Of a DNA stretch of 27,339 nt, positions 7,459-15,669 are shown piece after piece. A model generated the notes under the pieces. The model saw only the letters and a program-made list of their open reading frames with translations. It was not told the DNA's origin and made no database searches. Position numbers and translations under genes: made by a program. This DNA comes from JAQUOA01 sp037443785 (GTDB lineage: Bacteria > Bacteroidota > Ignavibacteria > UBA10030 > UBA8401). Numbering within the stretch: position 1 is the stretch's first letter; each line of letters begins with the position of its first letter. The DNA lies in contig JBBINR010000043.1 in assembly GCA_037443785.1 (NCBI GenBank), positions 1 through 27,339 on the forward strand, written 5' to 3'.

Positions 7459-8499
7459 TTAAACTTTCCCGCCTGCCGCACCGGCAGACAATCTCTCTTG
7501 TATGTGCTGATTAATTTTTTGGTCCACGACTTCTTCCGCTCGTAAAAGCATGTTCTTGATCGCTTTTGGCGGCGAACTGCCGTGCCCGATAATGGTAACG
7601 CCATTGACGCCAAGAAGCGGAATTCCGCCGAACTCCGTATAGTCCATATCGCGGAAAATCTCTTTTAATGAGCCGCGAAGAACTCCGATCATCAGTTTGT
7701 TGATGATGCTTTGTCCTGCAAATTTTTTAAACTGAAACTTCAAATATCCCGGAACACTCTCGGCAAATTTCAACAACACGTTGCCGACAAACCCGTCGCA
7801 CATTACTACATCCACCTCGCCTTTAAGAATATCGCGCCCTTCAATATTCCCGACAAAATTCATCTTGCCTTTTCGTTCAGAAATCAATTTGAACGCTTCT
7901 TTTGCAAGTTCATTTCCTTTCGATTCTTCTTCGCCGATATTCAATAATCCAATTTTGGGATTTTTTTTCTTGAAGATGTATTCAGCATAAATACTTCCCA
8001 TCACTCCAAACTCAAATAGGAAATGCGGTTTGCAATCCGAGACAGCACCCGCATCCACGATTAATGTTGGGCCATTTTCACTGGGAAAGATTGCCGCAAT
8101 TGTCGGCCGGCTCACCCCGGGAATTCTTCCAAGAATCAATGTCGATGCGGCAGTCACCGCGCCGGTATTTCCAGGCGATACAAATGCATCGGCTTGACCT
8201 TCTTTATGCATCGTAATTCCTTTAACGAGCGAAGAATTCGGTTTTGTTTTGATGGACACAACGGGTGAGTCATGCATATCAATCACGTCTGGCGCGTGAA
8301 CAATCGAAAAGTTCAATCCCGATGTTTCATGCTTTGCAAGTTCTGTATTGATCTTCGCTTCGTCGCCGACAATGATGACGTGAAAACGATTATTCGTTTG
8401 TCGAAGGCATTCGATAGCCCCTTGAACTTCATACGCAGGAGCGAAATCGCCGCCCATGGCGTCTAACGCTATTCGAAGTTGTTGATTGGATTGATTCAA
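7459..8499 (-). CDS. plsX: phosphate acyltransferase PlsX
   Basis: Converts acyl-ACP to acyl-phosphate, the first step of the PlsX/PlsY route to phosphatidic acid; peripheral membrane enzyme. It has 346 residues, similar to the family's 330-360. The N-terminal IALDAMGGDFAP signature is clear, as are SPGNTGA and the CDGFVGNVLLK segment. No ATG lies before the signature, and an in-frame stop lies just upstream, so the start is a TTG at 8497-8499; no strong ribosome site is visible. A terminator lies between it and rpmF. Confidence 0.95.
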   Translation of the reverse strand: MNQSNQQLRIALDAMGGDFAPAYEVQGAIECLRQTNNRFHVIIVGDEAKINTELAKHETSGLNFSIVHAPDVIDMHDSPVVSIKTKPNSSLVKGITMHKEGQADAFVSPGNTGAVTAASTLILGRIPGVSRPTIAAIFPSENGPTLIVDAGAVSDCKPHFLFEFGVMGSIYAEYIFKKKNPKIGLLNIGEEESKGNELAKEAFKLISERKGKMNFVGNIEGRDILKGEVDVVMCDGFVGNVLLKFAESVPGYLKFQFKKFAGQSIINKLMIGVLRGSLKEIFRDMDYTEFGGIPLLGVNGVTIIGHGSSPPKAIKNMLLRAEEVVDQKINQHIQERLSAGAAGGKV

Positions 8500-8556
8500 T
8501 TCAGTGCAGTGATTGTTTAACTAGTGTTAAGGTAACGTATTTGTTTGGCACAAAAA

Positions 8557-8584
8557 AGCCACCCCAACAAAGATCGGGATGGCT
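8557..8584 (-). terminator. terminator between rpmF and plsX
   Basis: On the minus strand AGCCATCCC pairs with GGGGTGGCT (one G-T pair) around a 10-base loop, followed directly by TTTTTT (complement of 8551-8556). It lies just past the rpmF stop, so most transcripts from the upstream promoter should end here. plsX would then need readthrough or a separate promoter. Confidence 0.8.
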
Positions 8585-8601
8585 CAACGTGTACTAAATA
8601 C

Positions 8602-8793
8602 TTACGCTTGTTTCTTTTCCAAAATCACTCGTCCTTTGTACATCAGTTTTCCGTCAGAAGTCCACACAGCGCGATGGCTTAAATGAGCTTCACCGGAAAC
8701 CGGATCAATTGCAACGGTCGGTGCTTCCGCTTTATAATGCGTGCGGCGTTTTCGTCCGCGTGTTTTGGAATGTCGTCGTTTCGGATTTGGCAT
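8602..8793 (-). CDS. rpmF: 50S ribosomal protein L32
   Basis: Small basic ribosomal protein of 63 residues with the typical N-terminus PNPKRRHSKTRGRKRRTHY and a C-terminal GRVILEKK. It has no cysteine, so it is the zinc-free form of L32, like that of E. coli. It lies between the YceD-like gene and plsX, the standard neighbourhood in many phyla. The call is firm. Confidence 0.97.
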   Translation of the reverse strand: MPNPKRRHSKTRGRKRRTHYKAEAPTVAIDPVSGEAHLSHRAVWTSDGKLMYKGRVILEKKQA

Positions 8794-8822
8794 TGTCGCT
8801 TCCCTTTAATAAAATAAATAAA

Positions 8823-9299
8823 TCAATTATTCGCTTTTCTTTTCAATTCTTTCAATTTTTCCCACCGCGGATCAATAGCATGATCGTCGTCTTCATTGCG
8901 TATCGGAATTTCGCAATTGTCTCTTCCGCATAAGTGCTTTAATGGAACAGCGATCATCAAATATTCTTTCACACTTTCAGAAACATCGATGATATTTTGA
9001 TCGTGTGCCAACAGGTGAAAATCATCATCATCTTCCATCGCCTCGTCATTTTCCCACGAATATACTGTGGTAAAGGTCGTTTCAATATTCTCGTCAAAAT
9101 CACTCGCACAGCGGTCACAGACAAAAATGCCCTTGACAGAAGCCTGCACGGTGAGTAATATCTGATTCAGGCTTTTTTCAAGGGTGACGAATGTGGAAAC
9201 CGGACCTTGAAAAATCTCATCTAATTTGAGATTTTTTGCGTCTTCAACGAAATTGTACGAGAAAGTACCCTCTGAAAGGTTTGAAATATTAATTTGCAT
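8823..9299 (-). CDS. YceD/DUF177-family protein
   Basis: Member of the YceD (DUF177) family, nearly always found just upstream of rpmF; in plants and bacteria the family is linked to 23S rRNA accumulation. It has 158 residues from the ATG at 9297-9299, which is preceded by GGGGGA at 7 bases. A TTG start 27 bases further upstream (9326) is possible but less likely. The signature cysteine pair lies in CDRCASDFD, and a second pair in LCGRDNCEIP, so a metal site is likely. The middle is rich in acidic residues (EDDDDF). First gene after the strong promoter at 9369-9397. Confidence 0.88.
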   Translation of the reverse strand: MQINISNLSEGTFSYNFVEDAKNLKLDEIFQGPVSTFVTLEKSLNQILLTVQASVKGIFVCDRCASDFDENIETTFTTVYSWENDEAMEDDDDFHLLAHDQNIIDVSESVKEYLMIAVPLKHLCGRDNCEIPIRNEDDDHAIDPRWEKLKELKRKANN

Positions 9300-9368
9300 C
9301 GTTTCAATCCCCCGATCGGAGGGCAAAAGCTTGTGAAAAATGTCAATTTTTACGAAAAAGACCGCAAT

Positions 9369-9397
9369 AATATACTTATATTGGATGAGAGAGTCAA
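9369..9397 (-). promoter_or_regulatory. sigma70-type promoter of the fab/rpmF operon
   Basis: On the minus strand TTGACT (complement of 9392-9397) is separated by exactly 17 bases from TATATT (complement of 9369-9374). It lies about 70 bases upstream of the YceD-like start and fires into the operon. The same two hexamers with the same spacing occur before the Crp-type gene at 15611-15639. Confidence 0.65.
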
Positions 9398-9437
9398 GAT
9401 TCTACGATTGACAAGTAAAAAGTATGCATAACGGAAA

Positions 9438-10730
9438 ATGATTAAAAAACATTCGTTCGCCTTCGTAATCTTTACCGCTGCCGTTGTTCTCCGAATCCTC
9501 TTTATCTTTTATCAAGGAATCCATCTAACATCCGATGAATTAGATTACTACAATTTGGCAATGAATATTGTGCATGGCAATGGGTTTTCCGTTGAAAATG
9601 GACTCCCCACAGCTTATCGCCCTCCCGCATACCCGTATTTTCTTTCAGTACTCTTTACATTACATAACTCGGTCTATTTTATCGAAATCATGCAAGCAGT
9701 TATCGAAAGCATCAGCGGACTTCTACTTTTTATTATTGGGAAGAAGATTTTTTCTGAACGTGCCGGATTAACCGCAATGATTGTTTGGAGCTTATTTCCT
9801 TCAAGCATCATCATGCCGTCTCAATTATTAAGCGAAACCCTCTATGTATTCCTTTTGTTGATTTTCGTTGTTTCAACCATCCACGATAAGTCTAACAAAA
9901 TTTTCCCTGCGGTAGGAATAGGTATAATTTCCGGGGCATTAATATTACTTAAACCTCAGACCATTTTGGTTTTAATTATTTTGGCTCTTTATGCAATAAT
10001 GAAGAGAAAAGATTATTCCCGCATCAAAACCGGAATGTTCGTCACTCTTGGAATACTGCTGATCATTGCACCATGGATAATTCGGAATAAAATCATTTTT
10101 GATGAATATCTTATTACGACGAACGGAGGGATAAATTTCTGGATTGGGAATAATTCAGAAGCCAATGGAAGTTACAAAATACCATCGATTGATCCACTCT
10201 CTTCAATCGACAACGAAGCCAAAAGAAATTCAGAAGGGTACAGGCTGGGTGTGAATTTTATCCATCGGCATTTCGTAAAATGGGTGGAATTAGGTTTTCT
10301 CAAAACGGCATATTTATTTTCATCCCAAAATTATTTGAGTTTTTTGATTTCCAACGATTCATTGCCGAGCCTTTCATACAAAGAAAACTTACGAATGATG
10401 CCTTGGCAGCATGCTATCGGTCTAAATATTCCGTATCTCATAATTATCACTATAGGAACAATGGGTTTTATCATAACGCTAAAGCACTATGCTTCGGTGT
10501 TCCCTTTCCACATGCTGTTGGCAGCATGGATTGCTATTCACGTTCTCTATTTCGGATCGGCACGATTCAATTATCCGATGCTTCCATTCTTTTGCCTGAT
10601 GGGTTCGGCGGTGATTGCGGGAAGATCTTTTTTCGAAGGCAGCAATAAAAAGAATCGCATTTACGCGGTTGCGTGTGCGGTTATAATAACTCTTCCAACA
10701 CTTGCTGAATTTATTGTTGCCTATATTTAA
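9438..10730 (+). CDS. GT39/ArnT-like membrane glycosyltransferase
   Basis: A 430-residue multi-pass membrane protein of the dolichyl-phosphate-mannose mannosyltransferase-like (PMT_2/ArnT-type) superfamily, which moves sugars from lipid-phosphate donors onto lipids or proteins on the outer face of the inner membrane. Features that fit are an N-terminal membrane helix, a first loop with the acidic pair D33-E34 and D36-Y37, the segment YRPPAYPYFLS (60-70), and about ten further hydrophobic helices. The C-terminal soluble domain is short. It is the only complete plus-strand gene and looks richer in A and T than its neighbours. The acceptor is unknown. The start is an ATG with only a weak GGA upstream. 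Confidence 0.8.
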   Translation: MIKKHSFAFVIFTAAVVLRILFIFYQGIHLTSDELDYYNLAMNIVHGNGFSVENGLPTAYRPPAYPYFLSVLFTLHNSVYFIEIMQAVIESISGLLLFIIGKKIFSERAGLTAMIVWSLFPSSIIMPSQLLSETLYVFLLLIFVVSTIHDKSNKIFPAVGIGIISGALILLKPQTILVLIILALYAIMKRKDYSRIKTGMFVTLGILLIIAPWIIRNKIIFDEYLITTNGGINFWIGNNSEANGSYKIPSIDPLSSIDNEAKRNSEGYRLGVNFIHRHFVKWVELGFLKTAYLFSSQNYLSFLISNDSLPSLSYKENLRMMPWQHAIGLNIPYLIIITIGTMGFIITLKHYASVFPFHMLLAAWIAIHVLYFGSARFNYPMLPFFCLMGSAVIAGRSFFEGSNKKNRIYAVACAVIITLPTLAEFIVAYI

Positions 10731-10736
10731 AATAAC

Positions 10737-10761
10737 AACGCACTCTTATAAAGAGTGCGTT
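10737..10761. terminator. bidirectional terminator between converging genes
   Basis: AACGCACTCTT (10737-10747) pairs with AAGAGTGCGTT (10751-10761) around a 3-base loop, an 11-base perfect stem. It lies between the ends of the plus-strand glycosyltransferase and the minus-strand DUF3276 gene. T-rich sequence follows on the minus side (GTTATTTTAAA); on the plus side the tract is weak. Confidence 0.7.
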
Positions 10762-10784
10762 AGATAAAAAAGTCGTAAAAGGTT

Positions 10785-11102
10785 TTACACTTCTTCAACG
10801 GGAACTTCTTCATGAACCGGAGCCGTTGCTGAAATTCCGTGTCGTTGAAGTTCATCGTGGACAAAATCTACTGCTTCTGCCAACGCATCGGCAAATTTTT
10901 CAAAGTCTTCCTTGTATAAGAAAATCTTGTGTTTCTTAAATTCATTTTCGCCGATCTTCTTACTCTCCGTAATCGTTATATAGAAATCCTTTTCAGATTT
11001 TGTCGCTTTTACGTCGAAGAAATATGTACGTTTCCCTGCACGAACGCGTCTGCTAAACACTTCTTCTTTTTTCTCCACTGATAATGCTGTAGAAGTTTCC
11101 AA
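10785..11102 (-). CDS. DUF3276 (PUR-alpha-like) protein
   Basis: A 105-residue protein of the DUF3276 family, a Bacteroidota-type relative of PUR-alpha nucleic-acid-binding proteins. The core KEEVFSRRVRAGKRTYFFD, then DVKATKSEKDFYITITESKK and KHKIFLYKEDFEKF, are the family signatures; the tail is acidic (HEEVPVEEV). The start is a TTG at 11100-11102, supported by a GGAGG site (complement of about 11111-11115) at 8 bases; no ATG fits. It follows the PorZ-like gene on the same strand with no terminator between. Single-stranded DNA or RNA binding is known for the family; its cellular task is not. Confidence 0.9.
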   Translation of the reverse strand: METSTALSVEKKEEVFSRRVRAGKRTYFFDVKATKSEKDFYITITESKKIGENEFKKHKIFLYKEDFEKFADALAEAVDFVHDELQRHGISATAPVHEEVPVEEV

Positions 11103-11173
11103 TTCTACACCCTCCTATTGTTTAATGAATATATATATTTAACGATGTGCACTCTGCACGTAAATTTCTAACA

Positions 11174-13453
11174 TTATTTTCTGATCACCGCAACTTTTGC
11201 TGCGCCGACTTGCGAGCCTTTTTGATCTAGTGCAACGACGATATATATTCCCGACCCGACATTGTTTCCGTTATCATCTCTGCAATCCCAAAATGCTCTT
11301 CCGGCTCCTTGTGCAGCAAACTGCTTAATTACTTTTCCGGTTACTGTCAACACTTTAATCACGCAGTCATCAACGAGTCCTCGGATTTCAACACTCGCGT
11401 GTTGTTCAAGATAAACTGGATTTGGTGAAAGGTCAACATTTGAGAGTGAAGAACTTGAAGAAATTGCAGCAATTTCCAGACTGGACAGTCCTTTTTCTGT
11501 GGCGAAGTACATCACACCTTTTCGTTGATCGTAAGCAATTGAATAGATATTATCATCAATTAACTTACCATCGGTATTTTGCATAGTGTATTGATTGAGC
11601 AATTGTGAACCATCGGGGGAAAGGACAAAAATACCTTGAGTGGTTCCAACCCACTTATTATTTAAAGCATCAATCGCAATACAGTTAACCTGTTGATCAC
11701 GAACTGAAGGTTGAAACACTCGGCTTATATGGTCAGCAGGACTTAAGGAATTGGTAATGATAGAAATTCCGTTTGCTGTTCCTAACCACAGATCGCCGGA
11801 TTTATCTTTCACGATAGCGTAAATATATTTATTCGTCAATCCATCGCTCTCACTAAGCACTCCCCACCCGTTGATGGTATTACGAATCTTATTATTCTCA
11901 TTGAAGAAAACTACTGATACGCTTCCAGGAGCCCTTCCAACAATAGCATTCGTGAACCACTTTGTATTATTGTCATCAATGATAACATCAAACATAAATG
12001 ATGGGATGCCGTAGGGTGAACCAGGGAAAGAAATCCACGTAGAATCTGATTTCATTTTCCAGAGAACTTTTTTATCATCAACTGAAGCAAACACCGCAAC
12101 CCAAACTCCGTTCGAATCGCCGACGGCAATTTTACAAGGAACTGTATATGAAGGAATATTAGTGCCACTGCGAACGACTCCTATAAATCCGGGATAATCA
12201 TAATCAAATTGGCGAACGACATCACCTTTTGAATTGACAACCACTAAACCTTCTCCCCATGTACCAAACCATTTCGAATTATTCGGACCGATATCGACTG
12301 TAAAACAACTATTCGATAGAAGCAGTGGAGTATTTGAACGATTATAGTTTCTCCAGATCGACCCATTGAAACTATAAAAACCATTTCCAACGCCAGCACC
12401 AATTCCTCCCGAAGCAGCCCATAAAACATTATCGTTATCCACAACGATTCGATAAAAGAAATTTGAGTACGGTCCGTTCGGATAAGTTTTTTCCCATTGT
12501 TGGGTCGTCCCGTTAAGAGCTCCTACACCATCCACGTCAAATCCTAAAAAAATTTCTTTTTTATCCGTTACGGCACCGCTTACGACTGTGCCGGAAAAAG
12601 GAGAGCCAATACCGGTAATTGTGCCCGTGACGGAAAAAGATTTTAACTGATTGGATTCCGTCAACAATAGCACTGAATCCTTAAGTGCAATAATTTTCGT
12701 CACGCCTCCGATCCCGGCAATAACATTCCACGAAGAATTTTGGAACTTCATGAATCCTGAAACCGATCCTCCATATAAATCTCCATTAAAGGTCTCAAGC
12801 GAATTCACCGAGGCGTTACTTGATGAGATCTCCCACGAGCCGGGAGATGATAAATTTAGGGCACCGGTTTTTGAAGCAAGAATGCCGTGATCTGTTGCCA
12901 GAAAAATTTTATCCTGAAAAACTCTCACCGCATTCACTACCGGCTGCGAAATCGAAGCAAAATTCGTGTAGGTGTCTGAAAATTCAAATTTAGAAACTGA
13001 AAATATACTCACTCCGAATGCAGTGTGAATATATAACTTATCTCCAGCTTGATAAAATCCATTGATAACTTTGGATGTTGACGAGAACTTGGTGATATCG
13101 GTGATAGAGATCCACCGCTGACGAGCTGGATCATAAACATCAATGATCCCAGACTCAAGTCCGACCCATACTTTGCCTTGTGAGTCGACAAAAATTGCGG
13201 TAACACTGTTAGAAGTGAGTCCTTCGGAATTAGTATATTTTTGGAAGGAAGAATCTGAAGGATCAAACCGAAAAATTCCGCCTGAAGTACCTGCCCAAAC
13301 AACTTTTCCATCTGTGGCAAGAGAACGGATACTTTTCATATCCGTATAATTTTTCCATTGTCCTACACTTGCATTCGCTCTCAGAAAAATACTCAGAAAT
13401 ACGGAGCAACAAATAATAATCCGACGTAAAGACATTTCAGCAACACCGAACAT
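11174..13453 (-). CDS. PorZ-like beta-propeller protein with C-terminal sorting-like domain
   Basis: Exported protein of about 759 residues. An N-terminal signal (LRRIIICCSVFLSIFLRANA) precedes many propeller repeats of the two-component-regulator type (for example VWAGTSGGIFRFD, VWVGLESGIIDVYD, LWLGTANGISII). The last 90 residues, from LSPNPV to AAKVAVIRK, form a FlgD/Por-secretion-tail-like domain with the NNVGSGIYIVV motif. Overall plan and repeat order match PorZ, the surface component of the type IX secretion attachment complex, but that assignment is inference. The start is ATG at 13453: an AAAGGAG site (complement of 13462-13468) is correctly placed for it, so the TTG further upstream is rejected. 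It follows ribH closely. Confidence 0.75.
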   Translation of the reverse strand: MFGVAEMSLRRIIICCSVFLSIFLRANASVGQWKNYTDMKSIRSLATDGKVVWAGTSGGIFRFDPSDSSFQKYTNSEGLTSNSVTAIFVDSQGKVWVGLESGIIDVYDPARQRWISITDITKFSSTSKVINGFYQAGDKLYIHTAFGVSIFSVSKFEFSDTYTNFASISQPVVNAVRVFQDKIFLATDHGILASKTGALNLSSPGSWEISSSNASVNSLETFNGDLYGGSVSGFMKFQNSSWNVIAGIGGVTKIIALKDSVLLLTESNQLKSFSVTGTITGIGSPFSGTVVSGAVTDKKEIFLGFDVDGVGALNGTTQQWEKTYPNGPYSNFFYRIVVDNDNVLWAASGGIGAGVGNGFYSFNGSIWRNYNRSNTPLLLSNSCFTVDIGPNNSKWFGTWGEGLVVVNSKGDVVRQFDYDYPGFIGVVRSGTNIPSYTVPCKIAVGDSNGVWVAVFASVDDKKVLWKMKSDSTWISFPGSPYGIPSFMFDVIIDDNNTKWFTNAIVGRAPGSVSVVFFNENNKIRNTINGWGVLSESDGLTNKYIYAIVKDKSGDLWLGTANGISIITNSLSPADHISRVFQPSVRDQQVNCIAIDALNNKWVGTTQGIFVLSPDGSQLLNQYTMQNTDGKLIDDNIYSIAYDQRKGVMYFATEKGLSSLEIAAISSSSSLSNVDLSPNPVYLEQHASVEIRGLVDDCVIKVLTVTGKVIKQFAAQGAGRAFWDCRDDNGNNVGSGIYIVVALDQKGSQVGAAKVAVIRK

Positions 13454-13515
13454 ACAGAAAACTCCTTTCAATTTTTAAATGCCGTAGAAAAGAATCTTCC
13501 GTTATTCCCTTTCGA

Positions 13516-13989
13516 TTAAGAAACAACTTGTGAATACAAATTTGCCATCGTAATTGCCCCCAGTGTCGCATCATATCCTTTATTTCCGACCCTGCCCCCG
13601 GCACGTTCCATCGCCTGTTCAAATGTATTGGTGGTCAGCACTCCGAACAAAATCGGGATTCCGCGTTCATGCGACACCTGGCCGATACCGCGGGCACATT
13701 CCTGACAAATATAATCAAAATGCGGCGTTTCTCCGCGAATGACTGCACCGAGACAAACAACAGCGTGATATTTTTTTTTCGTGGTGATGTAGGATGCAAC
13801 TTGTGGAAGTTCGTACGCGCCCGGGCAATAATACACATCAACATTATGGTCTATGTTTGCACCGTTTTTGCGCAAACATTGCAAAGCCCCCTCGAGCAAT
13901 TTTTGTGTCACCGATTGATTGAACTGACTGACAATAATTGCAATTTTAAGTCCAGCAGCATTTACGCCGCCTTCAAAAACTTGTGGCAT
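13516..13989 (-). CDS. ribH: 6,7-dimethyl-8-ribityllumazine synthase
   Basis: Penultimate step of riboflavin synthesis, joining 5-amino-6-ribitylaminouracil with dihydroxybutanone phosphate. 157 residues from the ATG at 13989, matching the family's 150-160; the ATG follows AGGAAAG. An upstream TTG would add 11 residues with no support. Typical motifs are present: IVVSQFN-like IIVSQFN, PGAYELP, CLGAVIRGETPHFDYIC and FGVLTTNTFEQAMERAGG. It lies in a run with the PHP gene and the PorZ-like gene; no other riboflavin gene is in view. Confidence 0.95.
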   Translation of the reverse strand: MPQVFEGGVNAAGLKIAIIVSQFNQSVTQKLLEGALQCLRKNGANIDHNVDVYYCPGAYELPQVASYITTKKKYHAVVCLGAVIRGETPHFDYICQECARGIGQVSHERGIPILFGVLTTNTFEQAMERAGGRVGNKGYDATLGAITMANLYSQVVS

Positions 13990-14028
13990 ATCTTTCCTGA
14001 TACTGACTTTTTTCTGCACCAAAAATAA

Positions 14029-14856
14029 TTACTTTGAAAAGAGCCTGTTCTTCATCATCAGCACTCTTTTTTCATCAATATAATAATATCCGAGTACATC
14101 ATCATCATTTTTCCGCCCGCCGTGAAAATCCGATCCGCCGCTCTCAAGAAGAAAATATTCTCCCACCACTCCTCGATAATGATTTGTATGCGTCGGCGTA
14201 TGCGATGGATGAATAACTTCAATTCCATCGAGACCGCTTTTGATTAACGTATTCAAAACTTCATCACTGGTGTATCTGCCGGGATGTGCTAAAAAAGACA
14301 ATCCTCCAGACGAAGAAATTAATTTTATTGCTTCTTCTGGAGAAAGATTGAATTTTTTTTCATAGGCAGGACCGCCATTGCCGATAAATTTTTCAAACGC
14401 TTCTTGATACGACTGTGTGTGCCCTTTGTCCATCAATGCGGAAGCGATATGCGGACGACCGACTGAGCCTGTGCCGGCTTTCTGCATTACGGATTCGATC
14501 GTTAACGGGACATTGATACTATTGAGCTTAGCAACAATTCGTTCGGCGCGTTTCACACGCTCTGCCCGAAAAAACTCAAGATACTCCAACAATCGCGTAT
14601 TTGTGTAATCCAAAAAATAACCGAGAATGTGAACATCTTTGTCTTCCACCATTGCGCTGAGTTCTACGCCAGCAATAACTTCAACACCGAATTCTTTTCC
14701 GTACTCAATCGCATCAGGAAATGCGGCAACACTGTCATGATCGGTAATAGCGATAACGGAAAGACCTTTTTGCTTGCACTTCTTTACCAATTCATATGGA
14801 GAATAAATCCCGTCAGAACACACTGTATGCATATGAAGGTCTGCTTTCAGGCTCAT
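14029..14856 (-). CDS. PHP-domain phosphoesterase (RNase AM/TrpH-like)
   Basis: Metal-dependent phosphoesterase of the PHP family. In the best studied relatives the role is cleavage of 3',5'-nucleoside bisphosphates and 5'-3' trimming of RNA ends. It has 275 residues. Metal ligands are visible in ADLHMH (H8, H10), ITDHDS (D39, H40), E65 in GVELSA, LAHPG near residue 198, and the C-terminal GGSDFHGG. It lies between the Crp-type gene and ribH, about 23 bases after the former. Confidence 0.88.
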   Translation of the reverse strand: MSLKADLHMHTVCSDGIYSPYELVKKCKQKGLSVIAITDHDSVAAFPDAIEYGKEFGVEVIAGVELSAMVEDKDVHILGYFLDYTNTRLLEYLEFFRAERVKRAERIVAKLNSINVPLTIESVMQKAGTGSVGRPHIASALMDKGHTQSYQEAFEKFIGNGGPAYEKKFNLSPEEAIKLISSSGGLSFLAHPGRYTSDEVLNTLIKSGLDGIEVIHPSHTPTHTNHYRGVVGEYFLLESGGSDFHGGRKNDDDVLGYYYIDEKRVLMMKNRLFSK

Positions 14857-14879
14857 ACTATTCCCATCCCAACACAGTA

Positions 14880-15563
14880 TTATGTGTGAAGAGTTTTGAA
14901 TCCTTCGTAGTCGTTAATGATGAGTTTGCTTCCTTGCATTTGAAGATGACCCTTTTTGATAAACTTATGGATCATGCGGGAAATTGTTTCACGGGAAGTA
15001 CCAGCCATGTTGGCAAGATCTTGTTGCAACGGAAGTTCATCGATTTCCACTTTCCCTTTTCGAAATACACCAACATCATCCGCTAACTGCAGAATAACTG
15101 TTGCAACCCTTCCGGCGGCATCTTTTAAAGAAAGACTTTTAATCTGTGCATCAGCTTTACGTAATCGATTGGTAAGTTCACGGAGCAATGCAATAGCTAC
15201 CGACGGATAATCGCTAAGCGATTTCAAAAAATCGCCGCGGTGAATCATAAATAATTCCGATTTCGACGTTGCAACAACGCTCGCCGATCGCGTGGATCCG
15301 TCGAGAATTGCCATTTCTCCAAAAAAATCACTCTCCCCCAAAATGGAAAGAATCACTTCTCTTCCATCATCGTCCATTCGCACAATCTTTACTTTTCCTG
15401 AGATGATCACAAACAATGCTGCACCGGTTTCTTCTTCAAGAAGAATGATACTTCCTTTTTTGTACTTTTTTCTCACGCCAAGAGCAGTAATCCGTTCCAG
15501 CTCTTTTTCGCTTAATTCGCCAAAGATCGGAACGTTCCGAAGTGCATCAATGTCTTCATTCAT
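14880..15563 (-). CDS. Crp/Fnr-family transcription regulator
   Basis: Cyclic-nucleotide-type regulator of 227 residues. The N-terminal cNMP-binding fold spans about 12-120 (ESDFFGEMAILDGSTRSASVVA is the phosphate-binding region), followed by a dimer helix and a winged helix-turn-helix with the recognition element GTSRETISRMIHKFIKK near 185-203. No FNR-type cysteine cluster is seen. The EMAILDGSTRSAS stretch with its arginine favours cyclic nucleotide binding, but the ligand is not proven. It is the first gene of its run, after a strong promoter at 15611-15639. Confidence 0.93.
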   Translation of the reverse strand: MNEDIDALRNVPIFGELSEKELERITALGVRKKYKKGSIILLEEETGAALFVIISGKVKIVRMDDDGREVILSILGESDFFGEMAILDGSTRSASVVATSKSELFMIHRGDFLKSLSDYPSVAIALLRELTNRLRKADAQIKSLSLKDAAGRVATVILQLADDVGVFRKGKVEIDELPLQQDLANMAGTSRETISRMIHKFIKKGHLQMQGSKLIINDYEGFKTLHT

Positions 15564-15610
15564 CGCATTTTCGCAGAAATTATGATAGAAAGGGAGATTT
15601 CGACTCGCTA

Positions 15611-15639
15611 AATATAGAGTCTGTTGTGATGAAAGTCAA
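15611..15639 (-). promoter_or_regulatory. sigma70-type promoter upstream of the Crp-type gene
   Basis: On the minus strand TTGACT (complement of 15634-15639) and TATATT (complement of 15611-15616) are 17 bases apart, about 50 bases upstream of the start codon. The hexamers and spacing are the same as in the fab-operon promoter. Confidence 0.65.
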
Positions 15640-15669
15640 GATGATAGGGTCTATGGGGAACTTTAAATT

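Noticed and set aside
9408..9413. Perfect TTGACA as promoter for the glycosyltransferase
   Set aside because: No -10-like hexamer lies at 16-18 bases; that position falls on GGAAAA next to the start codon.
13454..13471. Longer start (TTG at 13471) for the PorZ-like gene
   Set aside because: The AAAGGAG site lies inside this extension and is correctly spaced for the ATG at 13453.
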